Source: Axinella damicornis (lineage: Eukaryota > Porifera > Demospongiae > Axinellida > Axinellidae). Taken from it: 64,000 nt of DNA. Location of the stretch: assembly GCA_963931865.1 (NCBI GenBank), contig OZ007505.1, positions 2,713,694-2,777,693 of the forward strand, written 5' to 3'. The translations under genes and the position numbers were made by a program. Of this stretch, positions 1 to 12,600 are shown in pieces (position 1 is the stretch's first letter; the number at the start of each line of letters is the position of its first letter). The notes below the pieces were generated by a model, which made no database searches, had not been told where the DNA came from, and worked only from the letters and a program-made list of their open reading frames with translations.

Positions 1-147
1 ATGGGTGCCCATCATAGTGGCCATGGGTGCCCATCACAGTGGCCATGGGTGCCCATCATAGTGGCCATGGGTGCCCATCATAGTGGCCATGGGTGCCCAT
101 CACAGTGGCCATGGGTGCCCATCATAGTGGCCATGGGTGCCCATCAC
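1..147. repeat. 22-bp minisatellite
   Basis: About 6.5 tandem copies of a 22-bp unit beginning ATGGGTGCCCATCA, differing only at a T/C (CATAG or CACAG). An open frame through it (Gly-Ala-His-His repeats) is produced by the repeat and is not treated as a gene. The array is cut by the window edge. Confidence 0.95.
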
Positions 148-871
148 TCTGTGGAGGTGTATTGCAGAGGCAGCTTTGATACTTTCATAACAGGACTAGT
201 TCATTCGCTGTCCAACCTCCTCTGGCCACCACCGCTGTGCAGTGGTTGGTCATACGGTCATTATGACCAGAGAAGGTTGAATAAAAGCATGTGCACAAAG
301 TATCAAACTGGAGCTGGTGAAAGGAAGCTTACCTATTGTGACGAAAGCTGTTCCCAACCCGATCCCTGATTGAAACACATGCAACAAGGCAGCAGAGCAG
401 TTCTGATTGGTTCGGAGTACAATTATTGATCTAAAGTGTCCCATGATAGTGATACATATTATGGTTTGCTCCAGGTGATTGCGAAGGCTCTGAAGAAGAG
501 AGAGGGTAGAGGAGTACAGGCATCACACATCCGGTTCTCCAGGGACAGCGACACAGAAGACTCTTGACTGACTATTTTCTAAAATCTTTGCAGCACCTGA
601 ATGCTTCACCCAACTCAATGTATTATCCACCTGAATGTATCAGTATAGTTGCATGGAGATTGCAACTACCCAATGATGACAGATCACTACTCAGGATTTG
701 ACTAACCGCAAGGATACACTTGGTTTCTGAACTATAGTCTGCTGTATTGTTGTCCGAGATTGTTAGTCTGAGATCAATACCTTATTCTCCTGCATGAGCG
801 AGTACACACTAGATGTAGGGAGGAGTAGTCACTATAATTATAGTGGAGGGATTGCATGAGGAGCTGCTTGA

Positions 872-907
<36 letters not shown>

Positions 908-2391
908 CCCCCTCACTTCTGGATCCATGACTAGTATAACTGGCATGCAGTTGGGGTGCTTCTCTTGCATGTTGGTGATGACTATTGTGTGTGTTGATCC
1001 AGGGAGTCCACTAGGGTCCTCATTATTATCAGAGAATTACGTATTCCCAATGCTAATTCTGATGCAGACTTTACAGGATATGACCAAAATGTACAGGAAC
1101 AAACAATTTTTCTCTCATTGCACTAATACAGTAGACCCCCAAGAAGCTGAGGCCTGCATGGGAATGAGGTAGGCTAGATGCCTCAAAATGCTGTGGACAT
1201 GACCATGCAGTGTGGGGCCTGGGAATGAGGCTAGATGCCTCGGAATGCTGTGGATGTGACCATGTGCAGTGTGGGTGAGAAAGCCAGCTCATAATTATGT
1301 ACATAGCCCGGAGCCTTCTACAGGCCTTCAGAAACCACCCCGATTGTATATATAGTGGAGGGGGCACACCGAGAACTGACCAAGGATAAGCAGTACCAGT
1401 AGTTATAATCAGTGCTACATGTATCTTAGTGGCATTTGGAGTGTTACATGTATTTTTGTCTGTAGTTAGCTAACTGCTTGGATAGTAACTTACATGTAAG
1501 AAAAGGAATTAGGTTGATAGCTATATAGCTAATATATAGCTACAATGCATCAGTTGATATATAGCTACAATGCATTATAGTTTTGGCATTTTCATGGCAA
1601 AATAAAATTAACTGGATGGTAAATATGAATCATGCAATAAAAGCCCAGCAGGTGCCTCCATGAAAAAAAAAAAGAAGAAAAAAAAAAGAAGAAAAAAAAA
1701 AGAAGGAAAAAAAATACAACCTAGCAACACACCCACCCCTCCGTGAAAGGTCAGACACCGAAGTGTGCTGCCCCAGAAGCGCTGGATAGGCGTGTCTGGA
1801 ATCACAGGAGGGCGACCTGCTTTCTACCAGACACCTTTAGCTTCGGTGGTCAGATGGGAACCGGCGTACTACGGCTGCTAGGCGGGGAAGTCGAGAACCG
1901 GTATGTACGGAGGGGTCCGACCTCGTACTCGGTTATTGGGGAGGCAATGTTCAGACCCCAGTCTGCAAGCGAACACGCCATCCCGACTTCCCGCCAAAAC
2001 TTGCTACAAATTCAATATACCCAAACCGGATGTATCCTGTTGCGCATGCGCATGCCACCTGACCTTGACTTCCCGCCAAAAATATTTCAAACCTTCAGCT
2101 GCTTGAAACTTAGCTAGCCCCGGGCATGGCAGTGCGGGTACGGGTCTAGCTAGCTAACTCTCTGCCGCTCAGTGAAGAGGCAAGGACAATTCGACGTTAG
2201 TTGGAGGAGACCGGTATGTACGGCTTTCCATGAATTCTGTGAAATAGACGTGAGCTTTGGAAGGAGGGTGACCCCCCCCCCCCCCCAATGTAACCCTGGC
2301 CTGGTCGCACATCATGAGGTGAAGTCAAGTGCTGTATTAGCATCAAGACCATGCCCCGAGTGCACTACTGTAAAAAATTGGTTTGTTTTAT
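148..2391. other. Non-coding, repeat-rich stretch
   Basis: No recognisable gene. It holds a tandem pair of about 57-bp units near 1,160-1,272 (each with GGAATGAGG and TGCTGTGGA), duplicated TATATAGCTACAATGCAT motifs at 1,530-1,581, a poly-C run near 877-905 and a broken poly-A/AAGAAG tract near 1,661-1,715. Longer open frames here (for example 1,743-2,117) show no domain and no convincing splice context. Confidence 0.6.
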
Positions 2392-2582
2392 AAGGTAACG
2401 GAGGGGGTTTCGGGACAGTCTTATAATTCCGGACACGGCATTCATGCCCCTCACATTAGCAATTCTTCCGAATTATAGTAAGTGCGCATGCATACCCTAC
2501 CTTCAAACTTTCCAACGCAGTAAAAACTGCTCCTAGAGAGCGAAAGCTGGGGCAGTGTCCGGAAATCCCCTCCGTTACCTTA
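2392..2582. mobile_element. MITE with GGTAACGGAGGGG termini
   Basis: About 190 bp bounded by inverted termini AAGGTAACGGAGGGG...CCCCTCCGTTACCTT, with further inverted similarity inside (TCGGGACAG versus TGTCCGGA). It has no coding capacity and fits a small non-autonomous DNA transposon. Confidence 0.7.
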
Positions 2583-2615
2583 CCTACCAAATTTGTACTT
2601 TCCCGTGCAATCAAT

Positions 2616-2747
2616 AAATTCTACGAAGTGGATATTGGTCCGGCAGGAAGTAGGGCAATGGGTTAGGGTATAGATGTGCGCACGTTTCCGGTACCTATAC
2701 CTAAAGTATGTACTTCCTGCCGGACCAATATCCACGTCGTAAATTCT
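2616..2747. mobile_element. Hairpin MITE (GGTCCGGCAGGAAGTA arms)
   Basis: Inverted arms of roughly 35 nt: TGGATATTGGTCCGGCAGG on the left and its complement at about 2,714-2,735 on the right. A related half-copy lies at 20,097-20,145 (GGTCCGGCAGGAAGTA followed by CTTTAGGTACCG), so this is a dispersed family. Confidence 0.75.
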
Positions 2748-2936
2748 ATTTACTGTACATGTAGGACTTTTGCCCATGTACCATACATGTATGATGGGGG
2801 AGTAAGATGGGATGGTTTTGACTGTCTCCATCAGGTTCGTCGGAATGAGCCAAAGCGAATAGCCCACCAGCTGAGAGAATTGGAGGTAAAATCCCTCTTC
2901 ATCAGGAGCTAGTGAAATGTTCATGCCTTTGACCCC

Positions 2937-2937
<1 letters not shown>

Positions 2938-2996
<59 letters not shown>
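2938..2996. repeat. (CA)n microsatellite
   Basis: Uninterrupted CA dinucleotide run of nearly 60 bp. Confidence 0.98.
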
Positions 2997-3001
<5 letters not shown>

Positions 3002-3028
3002 TGGAACTCCAGAAGTCATGAAAAATCC

Positions 3029-3060
3029 TAGTCTCGTTCCCGGGTCTGGGAATGAGACTA
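3029..3060. mobile_element. TAGTCTCGTTCCC hairpin MITE
   Basis: Short inverted repeat TAGTCTCGTTCCCGGG / TCTGGGAATGAGACTA. It belongs to a hairpin family with TAGYCTCGTTCCCAGRC termini found more than 20 times in this window. Confidence 0.8.
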
Positions 3061-4342
3061 GGGTACGGAGGCATGGCTTTGTAATAAGGAGAAGACAGAA
3101 TAGGGGGTGTGAAGAGCAATGCATCGGAGAGTGTGAGAGGAGGTGTGATGAGCTCAGTCTTGGTCCTAGACCCAGATCGTTTCTGGTGTCATGCGATATG
3201 CATGGGGAAGGAGGGTCCGTTGACTCTTGTTACGTTTTCATGTTCGGATGGTTGTACACCATTTTAGCTGTTGTATCATGACAAGCCGACACTTCACCAT
3301 CCAAGTTTCTATTCTGATAGCTCAGAGAGTGTATCAGGCCTTCTCACCCCAGTGTTTGTTGCTTGCAGTGCTAAAGTGGGGGTACTGCGACAAATGCAGG
3401 GGTGAGAAGGCCTAGGAACGAGGCTATACTCATTTCCAGGTGTGGACAGTCCAGGGAACGAGGCCATGCAGATATATGATAATAACCGATGTATGTAGCT
3501 AGCTACACCAGACTGGTTGACTACTGCACTGTTATTCGGTTGCAGCGATTTGTGCAGTGGCTCAAAATGAGGGAGAATACATGTGTTCTGGGTGTGGAGG
3601 AGAAGTGGAAGGGAAGGAGGGCAAGGAGAACGCAGTCTCCAACTTCTGGCTGCAGGCAGTGGTCCCACAGCCACCAGACTGTACGTTGTATATAGAAACA
3701 GTTGTGTCAGCCTCGATGCTAGCAGACACCCGTGGAGCCTCATCTAGCTATAGCACTCTAAGCACTGTCTGTGAACATCTGCATGGTTGTCAGGGGCAAA
3801 TAATTATTGCAAGAGAGTAGTGGCTGCGCAATTATAAGTATGAAGAACCAAATGTACAACTCATGGAATACTTATTTCGCTCAACTGGTGGTCTTTTAAG
3901 AAAGGTCACATGCTAACTATGTCATGTGAATTTAACAGTGGTGGATCGATCCAATAAAGTAAGATCGACGAGTTAGGAAGTAGATGAAAAAAAGGGAAAG
4001 AACCACCTTGATTGGTATGTACAAAGTGTCTGTCTACTGGTCAGTTACCTGCTACACCAGTAGCCATATATTGAGCACCGCGAAACAGGCACAAGCAGGC
4101 AATGTTCAACATGTGTTGTCATTATGTATAGCATGATGAATTTAAGCACATCACAAGATTGAAGCATCAATCAAGTCAATGTGAAATTAATACAGACACT
4201 CCATCTGCACGATGTGGAGGAACGAATTGACAATGTTATTAATGACAGTCGATCCTTGAACACAATATAATGATATAGTGAAAAAACATATATTTTATCT
4301 GTGATGTTTTGTTTGCTGCACGGATTGTGTGTATGTGATGAA
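3061..4342. other. Intergenic, no gene recognised
   Basis: Contains fragments of the TAGCCTCGTTCCC family near 3,411-3,460. A short open frame at 3,557-3,820 has a CxxC pair but no family I recognise and no confirmed splice partners. The 3' untranslated region of the minus-strand FIS1 gene should lie in the right-hand few hundred bases. Confidence 0.5.
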
Positions 4343-4454
4343 TTATTTCTTGGACAATTTAGCGACACCCATCCCCACCAGTGTCACAACGCCCACTGCC
4401 ACCAACCCCCCCATCATTGCTGCACCCCCTAGCACACTCAGACCCAGAACACCA

Positions 4455-4487
<33 letters not shown>

Positions 4488-6449
4488 TGTGGGTGTGCAG
4501 TGTGTGTGTGTGTGTGTGTGTGCATGTAGTGTGTGTGTGTGTGTGCAATACACTGTGTATGTGTTGCAGTGTGTATGTGTATAGTGTGTATGTGTACATG
4601 TATGTGTGTATGTGTCAGTGTCTGAGCAGTGTGTGTATGCCCAAATGTATGCACATGTGCACACTAGCCTCGTACCCAGGCTCTGTAGGGTACGAGGCTA
4701 ATGTGCACACACACACCATCCACACGACACTCCCGCCCTATATAATTATGCACCTCTTCTAATCTTCTTTGTGATCAGGTCCTTGAGCTGCTTAGCCTGG
4801 TAGTTGTTGGGCTCCATCTGTAGCACACGGTTCACACAGCGTTCTGCTACCTCATACTCCTGAGAAAGAAACATTGTCTCATTACTGTCATAAAACAGTA
4901 TTGTCAGGTTGTTACCTCCAGCTTGTAGTGTCCTAGACCTGCGAAGTAGTAGTATTCCCTCTGGTCCTTTCCGTTTGTCACCAGCTCTGGAGGGCAAGAA
5001 GACGATCCATTTTCTCATCACCATCACATCCACCCTCATACGTACCCCTACCTCGGAGTACCTCTCCAATTTCCCCTTCCCATTCCATGATGCATCTCTA
5101 TACTACTTTCTCCCATTCCATATAACCCATGCTACTTCATCTCCTTAACTCATACCACTTCATCTCCCATTCCATATTTAACCCATGCTACTTCATCTCC
5201 TTAACTCATACCACTTCATCTCCTATTCCATATATAACCCATGCTACTTCATCTCCTTAACTCATACCACTTCATCTCCTATTCCATGCTACTTCATCTC
5301 CTTAACTCATACCACTTCATCTCCTATTTAACCCATCCATCTCCAATTCCATACTTAGCTCCCCTTTATCTCCCATTCCATACTTAACTTCTTTATCTCT
5401 CATTCCATACATTCCCATATACCTCTCACATTCCATACCCTCCCCACGTTCTCACCGTCCATGAGTTTGATGCCCTTCCTGATATCATTCTTGTACTGGC
5501 TCTTAACAAGGTGCCATGCGTATGTGAACTTCACGTCCTCAGTCACTCTGTTCTCTGCTAGTTGCTGCCTATACTCCTTCTCGCACGCCTGAGTGTGGGT
5601 GGATGTGTGAGGTGTGATGGTGGGTGAGTGGGAGAGTAACGTGATGGAGAAACTCAGACACACTTTGTTATGAGTAAACAAGATCGGGGAGACTGTAGTC
5701 TGCAACCACTTATGTGACAGAAGGAACTATTGTGTTACACAGGGATGGCAATAGTCTCGGAACCAGACCCTTCGTGCGGGGGAGGAGGAAAGGGTCTGGG
5801 CACCATCTTACATTCGAGTTGTCCCCAGGTCGGAATGTTGACCTAACGAATCAGAAGCGTTGATTGCGAATGACGTCAGGGAAATGATTTTTCTCCAGGC
5901 CGGCTTTCGGTCCAGTGACTAGACATGGCGAATCGCTGTGCCGTACCGCGTTACCCGCGAGTGACTGACAAAAGTCGAGGAGAGCAACGAGCAGGTCGAC
6001 TGTGATCGTACGCGTGGTATCGCAGTTGATCGCTAATTACCACGCATAATTACGTTCCATGAAGAAAACTCGAATGTAGGAACGTGCCCAGACCCTTTCC
6101 TCCTCCCCCGCCTGAAGGGTCTGGTTCCGAGACTAGGATGGCAAGTGGTGCTTCTCGAATGACAGCCTAACATTGCAATCATGAGTCCCACACAGTCTAA
6201 TAAGGTTGGGGAAACACCATTGACAGCCAAGACAGTGTTACTCTAGAGAAACAGCACCAGAAGTTTTACTGTGGCTCATTGGGAGGCTGACCAAGGTATC
6301 AACCAACTTCAACAGTGCATGGAATATTTGCTCAAGCTCAACCCCACAAATGCCACATGCTATAGGCACTGACTATTTAATATGTCTACCTCAATGTCCT
6401 CCACAGTTATAAAGTCTCCGATCACCGCTGCCTCTAGTTCCTCCATCAT
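4343..6449 (-). CDS. FIS1: Mitochondrial fission 1 protein (Fis1), 5 exons
   Basis: Exons (minus): 6,390-6,449; 5,456-5,588; 4,916-4,986; 4,754-4,859; 4,343-4,455. All have GT-AG borders and the phases close to 483 nt, 160 aa plus stop (human Fis1 is 152 aa). The product is a tail-anchored outer-membrane adaptor of mitochondria and peroxisomes whose cytosolic TPR-like helical bundle recruits fission factors. Visible hallmarks are the acidic N-terminal arm (two Met codons, then EELEAAVIGDF), the first TPR-like region with FTYAWHLVKSQYKNDIRKGI, the second with REYYYFAGLGHYKLE and VLQMEPNNYQAKQLKDLI, a Gly/Val-rich transmembrane segment at about residues 128-155, and the short basic tail KLSKK expected for tail anchoring. 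The first of two adjacent ATGs is taken as the start. Intron 1 carries a MITE, intron 2 a minisatellite and intron 4 a long (CA)n tract. The gene diverges from the myotubularin gene. Confidence 0.95.
4458..4640. repeat. (GT)n/(CA)n compound microsatellite in FIS1 intron 4
   Basis: GT-rich dinucleotide repeat with GTGTAT and GTGCAG interruptions. On the FIS1 sense strand it is (CA)n and abuts the acceptor of the last exon, whose AG is at 4,456-4,457. Confidence 0.95.
4665..4700. mobile_element. TAGCCTCGTACCC hairpin MITE
   Basis: Inverted pair TAGCCTCGTACCCAGGC / GGGTACGAGGCTA, in FIS1 intron 4. Confidence 0.8.
5096..5400. repeat. Minisatellite in FIS1 intron 2
   Basis: Tandem, imperfect units of about 55-60 bp built from CCCATGCTACTTCATCTCC, TTAACTCATACCACTTCATC and TCCTATTCCATA. 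It is pyrimidine-rich on the plus strand and non-coding. Confidence 0.9.
5752..6135. mobile_element. 384-bp MITE with long inverted arms (FIS1 intron 1)
   Basis: Termini TAGTCTCGGAACCAGACCC and GGGTCTGGTTCCGAGACTA. The arms extend through a GGGGGAGGAGGAAAGGGTCT block and an ACATTCGAG / CTCGAATGT block. This is a long-arm member of the TAGYCTCG hairpin family; the unique middle (about 5,830-6,060) is non-coding. Confidence 0.85.
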
Positions 6450-6655
6450 CTGGTGTGCCGGAGCTTGCTCAGCAGCTCAGAAATGCAAATGAACTCTCAC
6501 ATGTCACATGGCAAAACAAATGACGTCATGGTGATTTAGCTTGTGTTTGTATAGGTCAACATTAATACGGATAAGACTTGTCCCTGTGGGGGCTGGCCAC
6601 GCCGTGACTTGAGTGAACGCCTGAGACTGCTGCGTGATAGGACAAGTTTGGTGCA
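6450..6655. promoter_or_regulatory. Bidirectional FIS1/MTMR promoter region with CRE
   Basis: The two divergent start codons are 206 bp apart. The interval holds a perfect CRE palindrome TGACGTCA at 6,521-6,528 and an octamer-like ATGCAAAT at 6,483-6,490. A shared promoter is inferred from the geometry; transcription start sites are not visible in the sequence. Confidence 0.6.
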
Positions 6656-9592
6656 ATGGCTGAAGCAGAACTAAATCCTTCAAGAACCCTCCTGAGTGAG
6701 CACTAATTAGAGCATTGATTTGTTATTTCCGCGTTTACACATCATTGGCATTGCAGCTGATTTACACCCTCGTTGATATGGTCCAATGATGTCTGTTGAC
6801 TCCCCTGTTATAACTGTCCTGCACACACACACACACACACCACCCACCCATCCATGTACATGCACACGTTTGGGTGGCGTGTACTTATACTAGCTCCTGG
6901 TGGCAGTCGTTCCCCCAGTGGATCTCCAGTGCCTGTCCGCAAGTCCAGTGAACCCCCATCTCCTGCCACACAACGGAGGAAGGAAACAGAGGTGAGACGC
7001 ACACACGAACACACCCACCACTGCAGATTATACGTAGGAGTATTGCAGGGGGAGCTAGGTCACTCCAATAAGCACCACAGTCACAGCTGTGACCGCTCTG
7101 TATACTAAGGAAGGGGTGGAGATGCTACCCATTCTGTATATATTATCCAAAGTCAACAGCGCAGTCAACAGTCAAAACCTTAAACATCAGCTCGGCCAAA
7201 GGTCAAACCTCAGGTTTTCACCCGACGTTGCAGCTGTGACTACAGAGTCTATGGGAATGACCTCCTCCTTTAGTTATATTCCAGAGAGTGAAAGACATCA
7301 CCCTATGGATCCGTCTAGTGTAACAAGACAGATTGCAATGGAGCTCACTTCTAACAATGGATCTCGGATAATCAGTCCCTTGAGGTCTGGCATATGAGAT
7401 TGACATTAGCTGTGAGATACCAAATCATCATGGGACTCTTTCAGGACGTAAAGTACAAAAATATTCAGGAGATGACTATATATTATGGAATGCTCCTGGA
7501 ACTCCAAACAGTGAATACATAATTCCAATGGGAATTGAGAGAGTGAGAAATAAATCCATGGACCTGCCAAGCAGCCTAGGAACAAGGCTAGGATTGAACC
7601 CTTGTTTCAAATGCTTGTACATTCAGGGTTTGAATCCAAGCATGGGGCTCACTCTCTCATCATTGAACTATGGCATACTTGCAGTCTTGTCTTTAATGCT
7701 ACTAGTTCACTATGGCAGGTCTGTCAGAGATTGATAGCATTAAACCATGGCAACCAATGCAACAGTAACTCAAGCGAGTTCACTGATGATGTCGTACATG
7801 TATCGCCACACCCATTAATGGGGCCCAAGACCTGCATGAAAGCGAGATGTGGCATTTGATCCTGATCAATATGAACCGAACTAACCACAAACAGTGGTAA
7901 GTGCTGAAAAAATGACATAGCCAGCTGAAACTTCATGATGCTGTAAGCCACTGATTTGGTACACCAGAGGACAGGTGAGATTGTCCTGTGTTGTTCCTCC
8001 CTCACTTCAGACGCTGGTTGAAGCCATCACTGCGACGGCCATGCCCGGAGACCCACCCATACTGCCAGGAGAACTGCTGACCTACATAGGTGAGCACTCA
8101 GTTTCATGGTTGCAGACTTCCAGTTCCAGACAAACGTCAAAGAGAAGGGTGGACTGTAGTCTCATTCCCAGGATGGTTTGAGAGCCTGAACTCTACTAAT
8201 CTAACCAGTCCCTTGTAGTCCCCGTTTGTACTCAAATTTCTTATTACATTTTCTTATCCCAGAACATGACATAACGTACCTGGACCCATTCCTGGGTCCA
8301 CAGACGGGCAGCCTCTACATCACTAACTACAAGATGTACTTTAAGTCTACTTCCAGTGAGGAGAAATCAGATGAAGCGTATATTCTCAATGTTCCTCTGG
8401 GTGTAATCAGTCATGTAGAGAAGATCGGCCGATCAAGAAGTCGAGGGGAGAACGCGTATGGTCTGGAGGTATACTGCAAGGTAAAATATTTTCCTGTCTT
8501 GATAATTTGCAAGAAGGAGAGTGATTGTTACTTGCTCAATGATTGTTTGGGGGACATCTTGAGTGCATTGTGTAGCTCTAGCAGCAGATCACCTTGTCTT
8601 TGTTATACTGAAGATTTCAGGTTGCTTGTCCGAATTGGCCTATGGAAACAACCTTTGCACTTTGAACCCTAGCTGGGAATCACAAATAACTGCGTGTCTG
8701 TTAGAGTGATTGTATGCTCGTTGACAGGCAGGATGCCAACGCCATGTACATGTAAACGTCCAAGGCGCACACTGCGCACTCTCTCTCATCAGTGCTCATG
8801 TGCCAAAATTTGAAATGGCTCTTGGAAAAGCAACCTGAAAACTTTTACTAGCTGCACTAACTAGCCTCATTCCCAGGCCTCCTGGGAACAAGGCTATAGC
8901 TGCACATACCTTTCCTTCCCTCCAGGACTTTCGCACGCTGCGATTTGCCCACAAGCAGGAGACACACGGGAGGAGGGGCATGTACGAGCGTCTACAGATC
9001 GTGGCCTTCCCCACCAGCTATGGCAAGAACACATTTGCCCAAGGCTTCAAAGGAGATTACCCTGAGAATGGATGGAAAGTGTACGATGCTGAGGTGGAGC
9101 TTAAGAGATTGGTGAGGAAGTGATGGCGAAGGGAAGGGTGGAAAGGGAGGAAGGGGAGAGGAGGAGGGAGGGGAGGAGGGAGGGGAGGAGGGAGAGGACG
9201 AGGGAGGGGAGGAGGGAGGGGAAGAGGGAAAGTGATAGGTGAGGGTGTGGAGAGGAGGAGGGGGAGGGATGGAAGAGCGATTTGTATGTATCTGCAACGA
9301 TTCATTCCAGCAATGGTTTATATGGTAGGTGTGGTCTTAGCCACCCAGGAGTTCGTTGTTGTACGGGGCTAGTGTGGTCTTAAGTGCTTGAGCAATCCAT
9401 GCATCCACTATGTTTTCTCAGGGTGTTGGTTCTGACAATGTTCCCTGGCGCTTCACCACCGTCAACCAGGAGTTTGGTCTATGTGAGACATACCCACAGG
9501 TCCTGGTCGTCCCCTCCGCCTGCAGCGATGATGACATCCGATCTGTGGCAGGGTTTAGGAGCAAGGGACGACTGCCAGTGAGTGACATGTGC

Positions 9593-9623
<31 letters not shown>

Positions 9624-12600
9624 CGTGGGGGTAATTTTAGGTCTTGGTTTTGAATCCCAGCCGGTTATTTCTCACTCCCTTGGCTTGCCATCAATGTTCA
9701 CCTGGACATGTTAGTACTTATGATTTTGACCAGTGAAATAGAGCTCATTTCCCCCCCTCCCCCTCCCCCTCCCCCTCCCCCTCCCCCTCCCCCTCCCCCT
9801 CCTCTTCCCCCTTCCCCTCCTGTCCCCCTCCAGGTCCTCTCCTGGGTACACCCCGTCACCCATGCCTCTATCACGCGCAGCAGCCAGCCCCTGGTTGGCC
9901 CAAGCAAGAAGCGGAGCAAGGAGGACGAGGCGTACACCCAGGCCATACTCAAGGCCAACAAGTACTCCAAGAAGCTGTTCGTCATGGACGCCAGACCCAA
10001 GATCAATGCAGTGGCAAACATAGTCAGTAACAAGAGAGAGATGTTCATGTACCAGCTAGGTGCTGTAGCCCCCTTTCTGCATTGAGCATCGTGGATTGCG
10101 GAATACTAGTCAATAGAAAGCTGACCCATCAGGTGGTCCATTAGGGACCACATCCTTATATGGTCAAGTTTACTACTCACAAGTGACCTGCCTTCGGAGC
10201 AGTCCCTAGTAACGTCCGCAAGCCAGTGATGTCTGTGAGCCAGTTTACCCCTATGCTACATCACTGGCTACTTGAGAGCCACTTACTTTGGTTATACAAT
10301 TTTGCAAATCTTCTGCAAACCCAGTAAGAAGAGATCGCTCTCCTTCTCTCTTCCCACTCCCCACGTCCTCTCTTCCTCCTCCCCACTCCCCACGTCTTCT
10401 CTTCCTCCTCCCTACTCCCCACGTCCTCTCTTCCTCCTCCCCAATTCCCACCTCTCTTTCTCCTCCCCACTCCCCATGTCCTCTTTTCCTCCTCTCCACT
10501 TCCCACGTCCTCTCTTCCCACGTCCTCTCCTCCTCCTCCTCCCATTCCCTTCAATCATTCCTCCCCCTCTCCTCAGGCAATGGGAGGAGGGTATGAGTCT
10601 GAAGATGCCTACCCAAACATAGATTTCAGTTTCCTGGACATCGGAAACATCCACGTCATGAGGGAAAGGTCAGAGGGCAGTTGAATAACTCATGAACGAC
10701 TCAATCACAACTTTTGGCTACCAGCTTGTTTAATGATAGTGTGCTTGTGATCGCTGCACACAACAGAGTGCATCTAGTCTCGTTCCCAGACCCTCTTCCT
10801 TCTGAGAGGGTCTGGGCTCGAGACGACTGTGCATCTTATTACAGTTTTGTCTCCACTGAAGTGGCCTGTCTGTGTATTCCCAATGTGAATGTGTTTAGGT
10901 GCTTATTTCACGCTAGCCTCGTTCCCATGCGGCCTGGGAATGAGGCTAATTTCGCATAATAAAAAGACGGTACTATACATAGTAGAGTAAAAGTTACCGT
11001 CTGTGGCACATGTAGTTGTAGGTAACGTTGGGGTCTGGTTAGCCTCGTTCCAAGGCTCCGCGTGGCCTGAGAACTAAGCTAAGGTCTGGGAATTAATCCA
11101 GCAAATCATTCTCTCATCCAGCCTCCGTAAGCTGCAGGATATCTGCTACCCTGATGTGGATGATCAGAGATGGTTTTCAAACCTCGAGGCCACACACTGG
11201 CTGGACCACATCAAGGTAACGTGCAGCACCTTATGAATCATCATGTGCTTGGGTCTGGGCTGGACTGCTCCAGGAGCTAGCATGCATGTTTTAAACCTAC
11301 CATTCCTGATGGTCCAGCAAAATATGGTTATAGTAATGAATGAACAGCCACTTTACTGTGTAGTCCTTCTATCCAGGCTAGCTTTGGGAGGATTACTGGA
11401 TTGAGTCCAGGCCCAGGGGTAAAAATTATTGCAGCCTTAATCCACTCGTGTCTCCTCCTTCCCTCCCTTCCCCGTCCTTCCCTTCCAACTCCCCCTCCCA
11501 TTCCTCTCCTACCGTCCGATCCCTCCTTCTCCCCTCTCACACGTGCAGGCAGTGCTAGGGGGAGCGGTGAGAGTTACAGAAGTGATTGAAAAGCACAAGT
11601 CTTCCATCTTGGTCCACTGCACAGATGGCTGGGACAGAACGGCCCAGCTCGCAGCCCTGGCCATGTTGATGTTGGACCCTTACTTCAGAACCATCAGAGG
11701 GTTTGAGGTACGCGTGTGTTGCAGAGGGTATGTGAGTGTGGAGGGGGAAGGATGGGCTTGCTCATGTCAAGAGTTCATAACAATAAGAGTGTGCAACTAG
11801 TTTCGTGCCCAGACCACACCCCCCGAGGGGAGAGACGGTCTGGTGAACGAAGTCGAATTTCTTGGGCTTGAAGCATACTACGGAATGTATAATCATTGTA
11901 TAATCCCGTGGTGTTAAGTGCCTTTGAAAGTGTCCGCTGAAGGCTCCCATGTCGACCAAGCGCGATCATGGCTACTCATGTCAGGAGAGAAGGTGTACTA
12001 ACCTTTTGCTGCTCACCCACGGCCTATATAGAAGGTTTTTGAAGCATCCTTCGCCGTCCATGGAATCCGCTACCCGTTTGTTTGGCAGTCCTTTCAGGCA
12101 CTTTACTGGCGTAAAATACGAAGAACGGCCCCTTAGGGCTAGGGCCAGCATTAGCTTGAACCTAGAGGGGCCCCTTCGTTGTACCAGGAGCTTATGAGCG
12201 GCGGAGCTGTGAAGGAGCGTGCAACTACCGCATACCCCCGAGTGCCGTCCAAATCCAAATTATTAGCTAGCGAACTTCCAAATATGGAAACCTGTTCTTC
12301 AATCTAGCGTCATAATGACGGCATAAAAACCCACGTGTTCTGTGGTAGCGATGTGAGAAGTTTGACACTCACTCAGCGGAGCGCCTTTGACCTAGCCGAA
12401 GTGAAATGGCCAAGCGAACGGGTGACAGTGAAAGCGATTTGCCACAAAAACGTGGTAGATTTGAAGATCCCGGGACCCCTCACCGTTTGGAGATGCCTTC
12501 TTCTTCGTTTCCAAAACGGAAATACGTAGGTAATTAGGATTTGGACGTAACCGGAGTTACACGCTCCTTCGCGGCTCTGCCGCTCATAAGCTCCTGGTTG

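Noticed and set aside
1..369. Open frame with Gly-Ala-His-His repeats
   Set aside because: Product of a 22-bp minisatellite; no homologue and no gene context.
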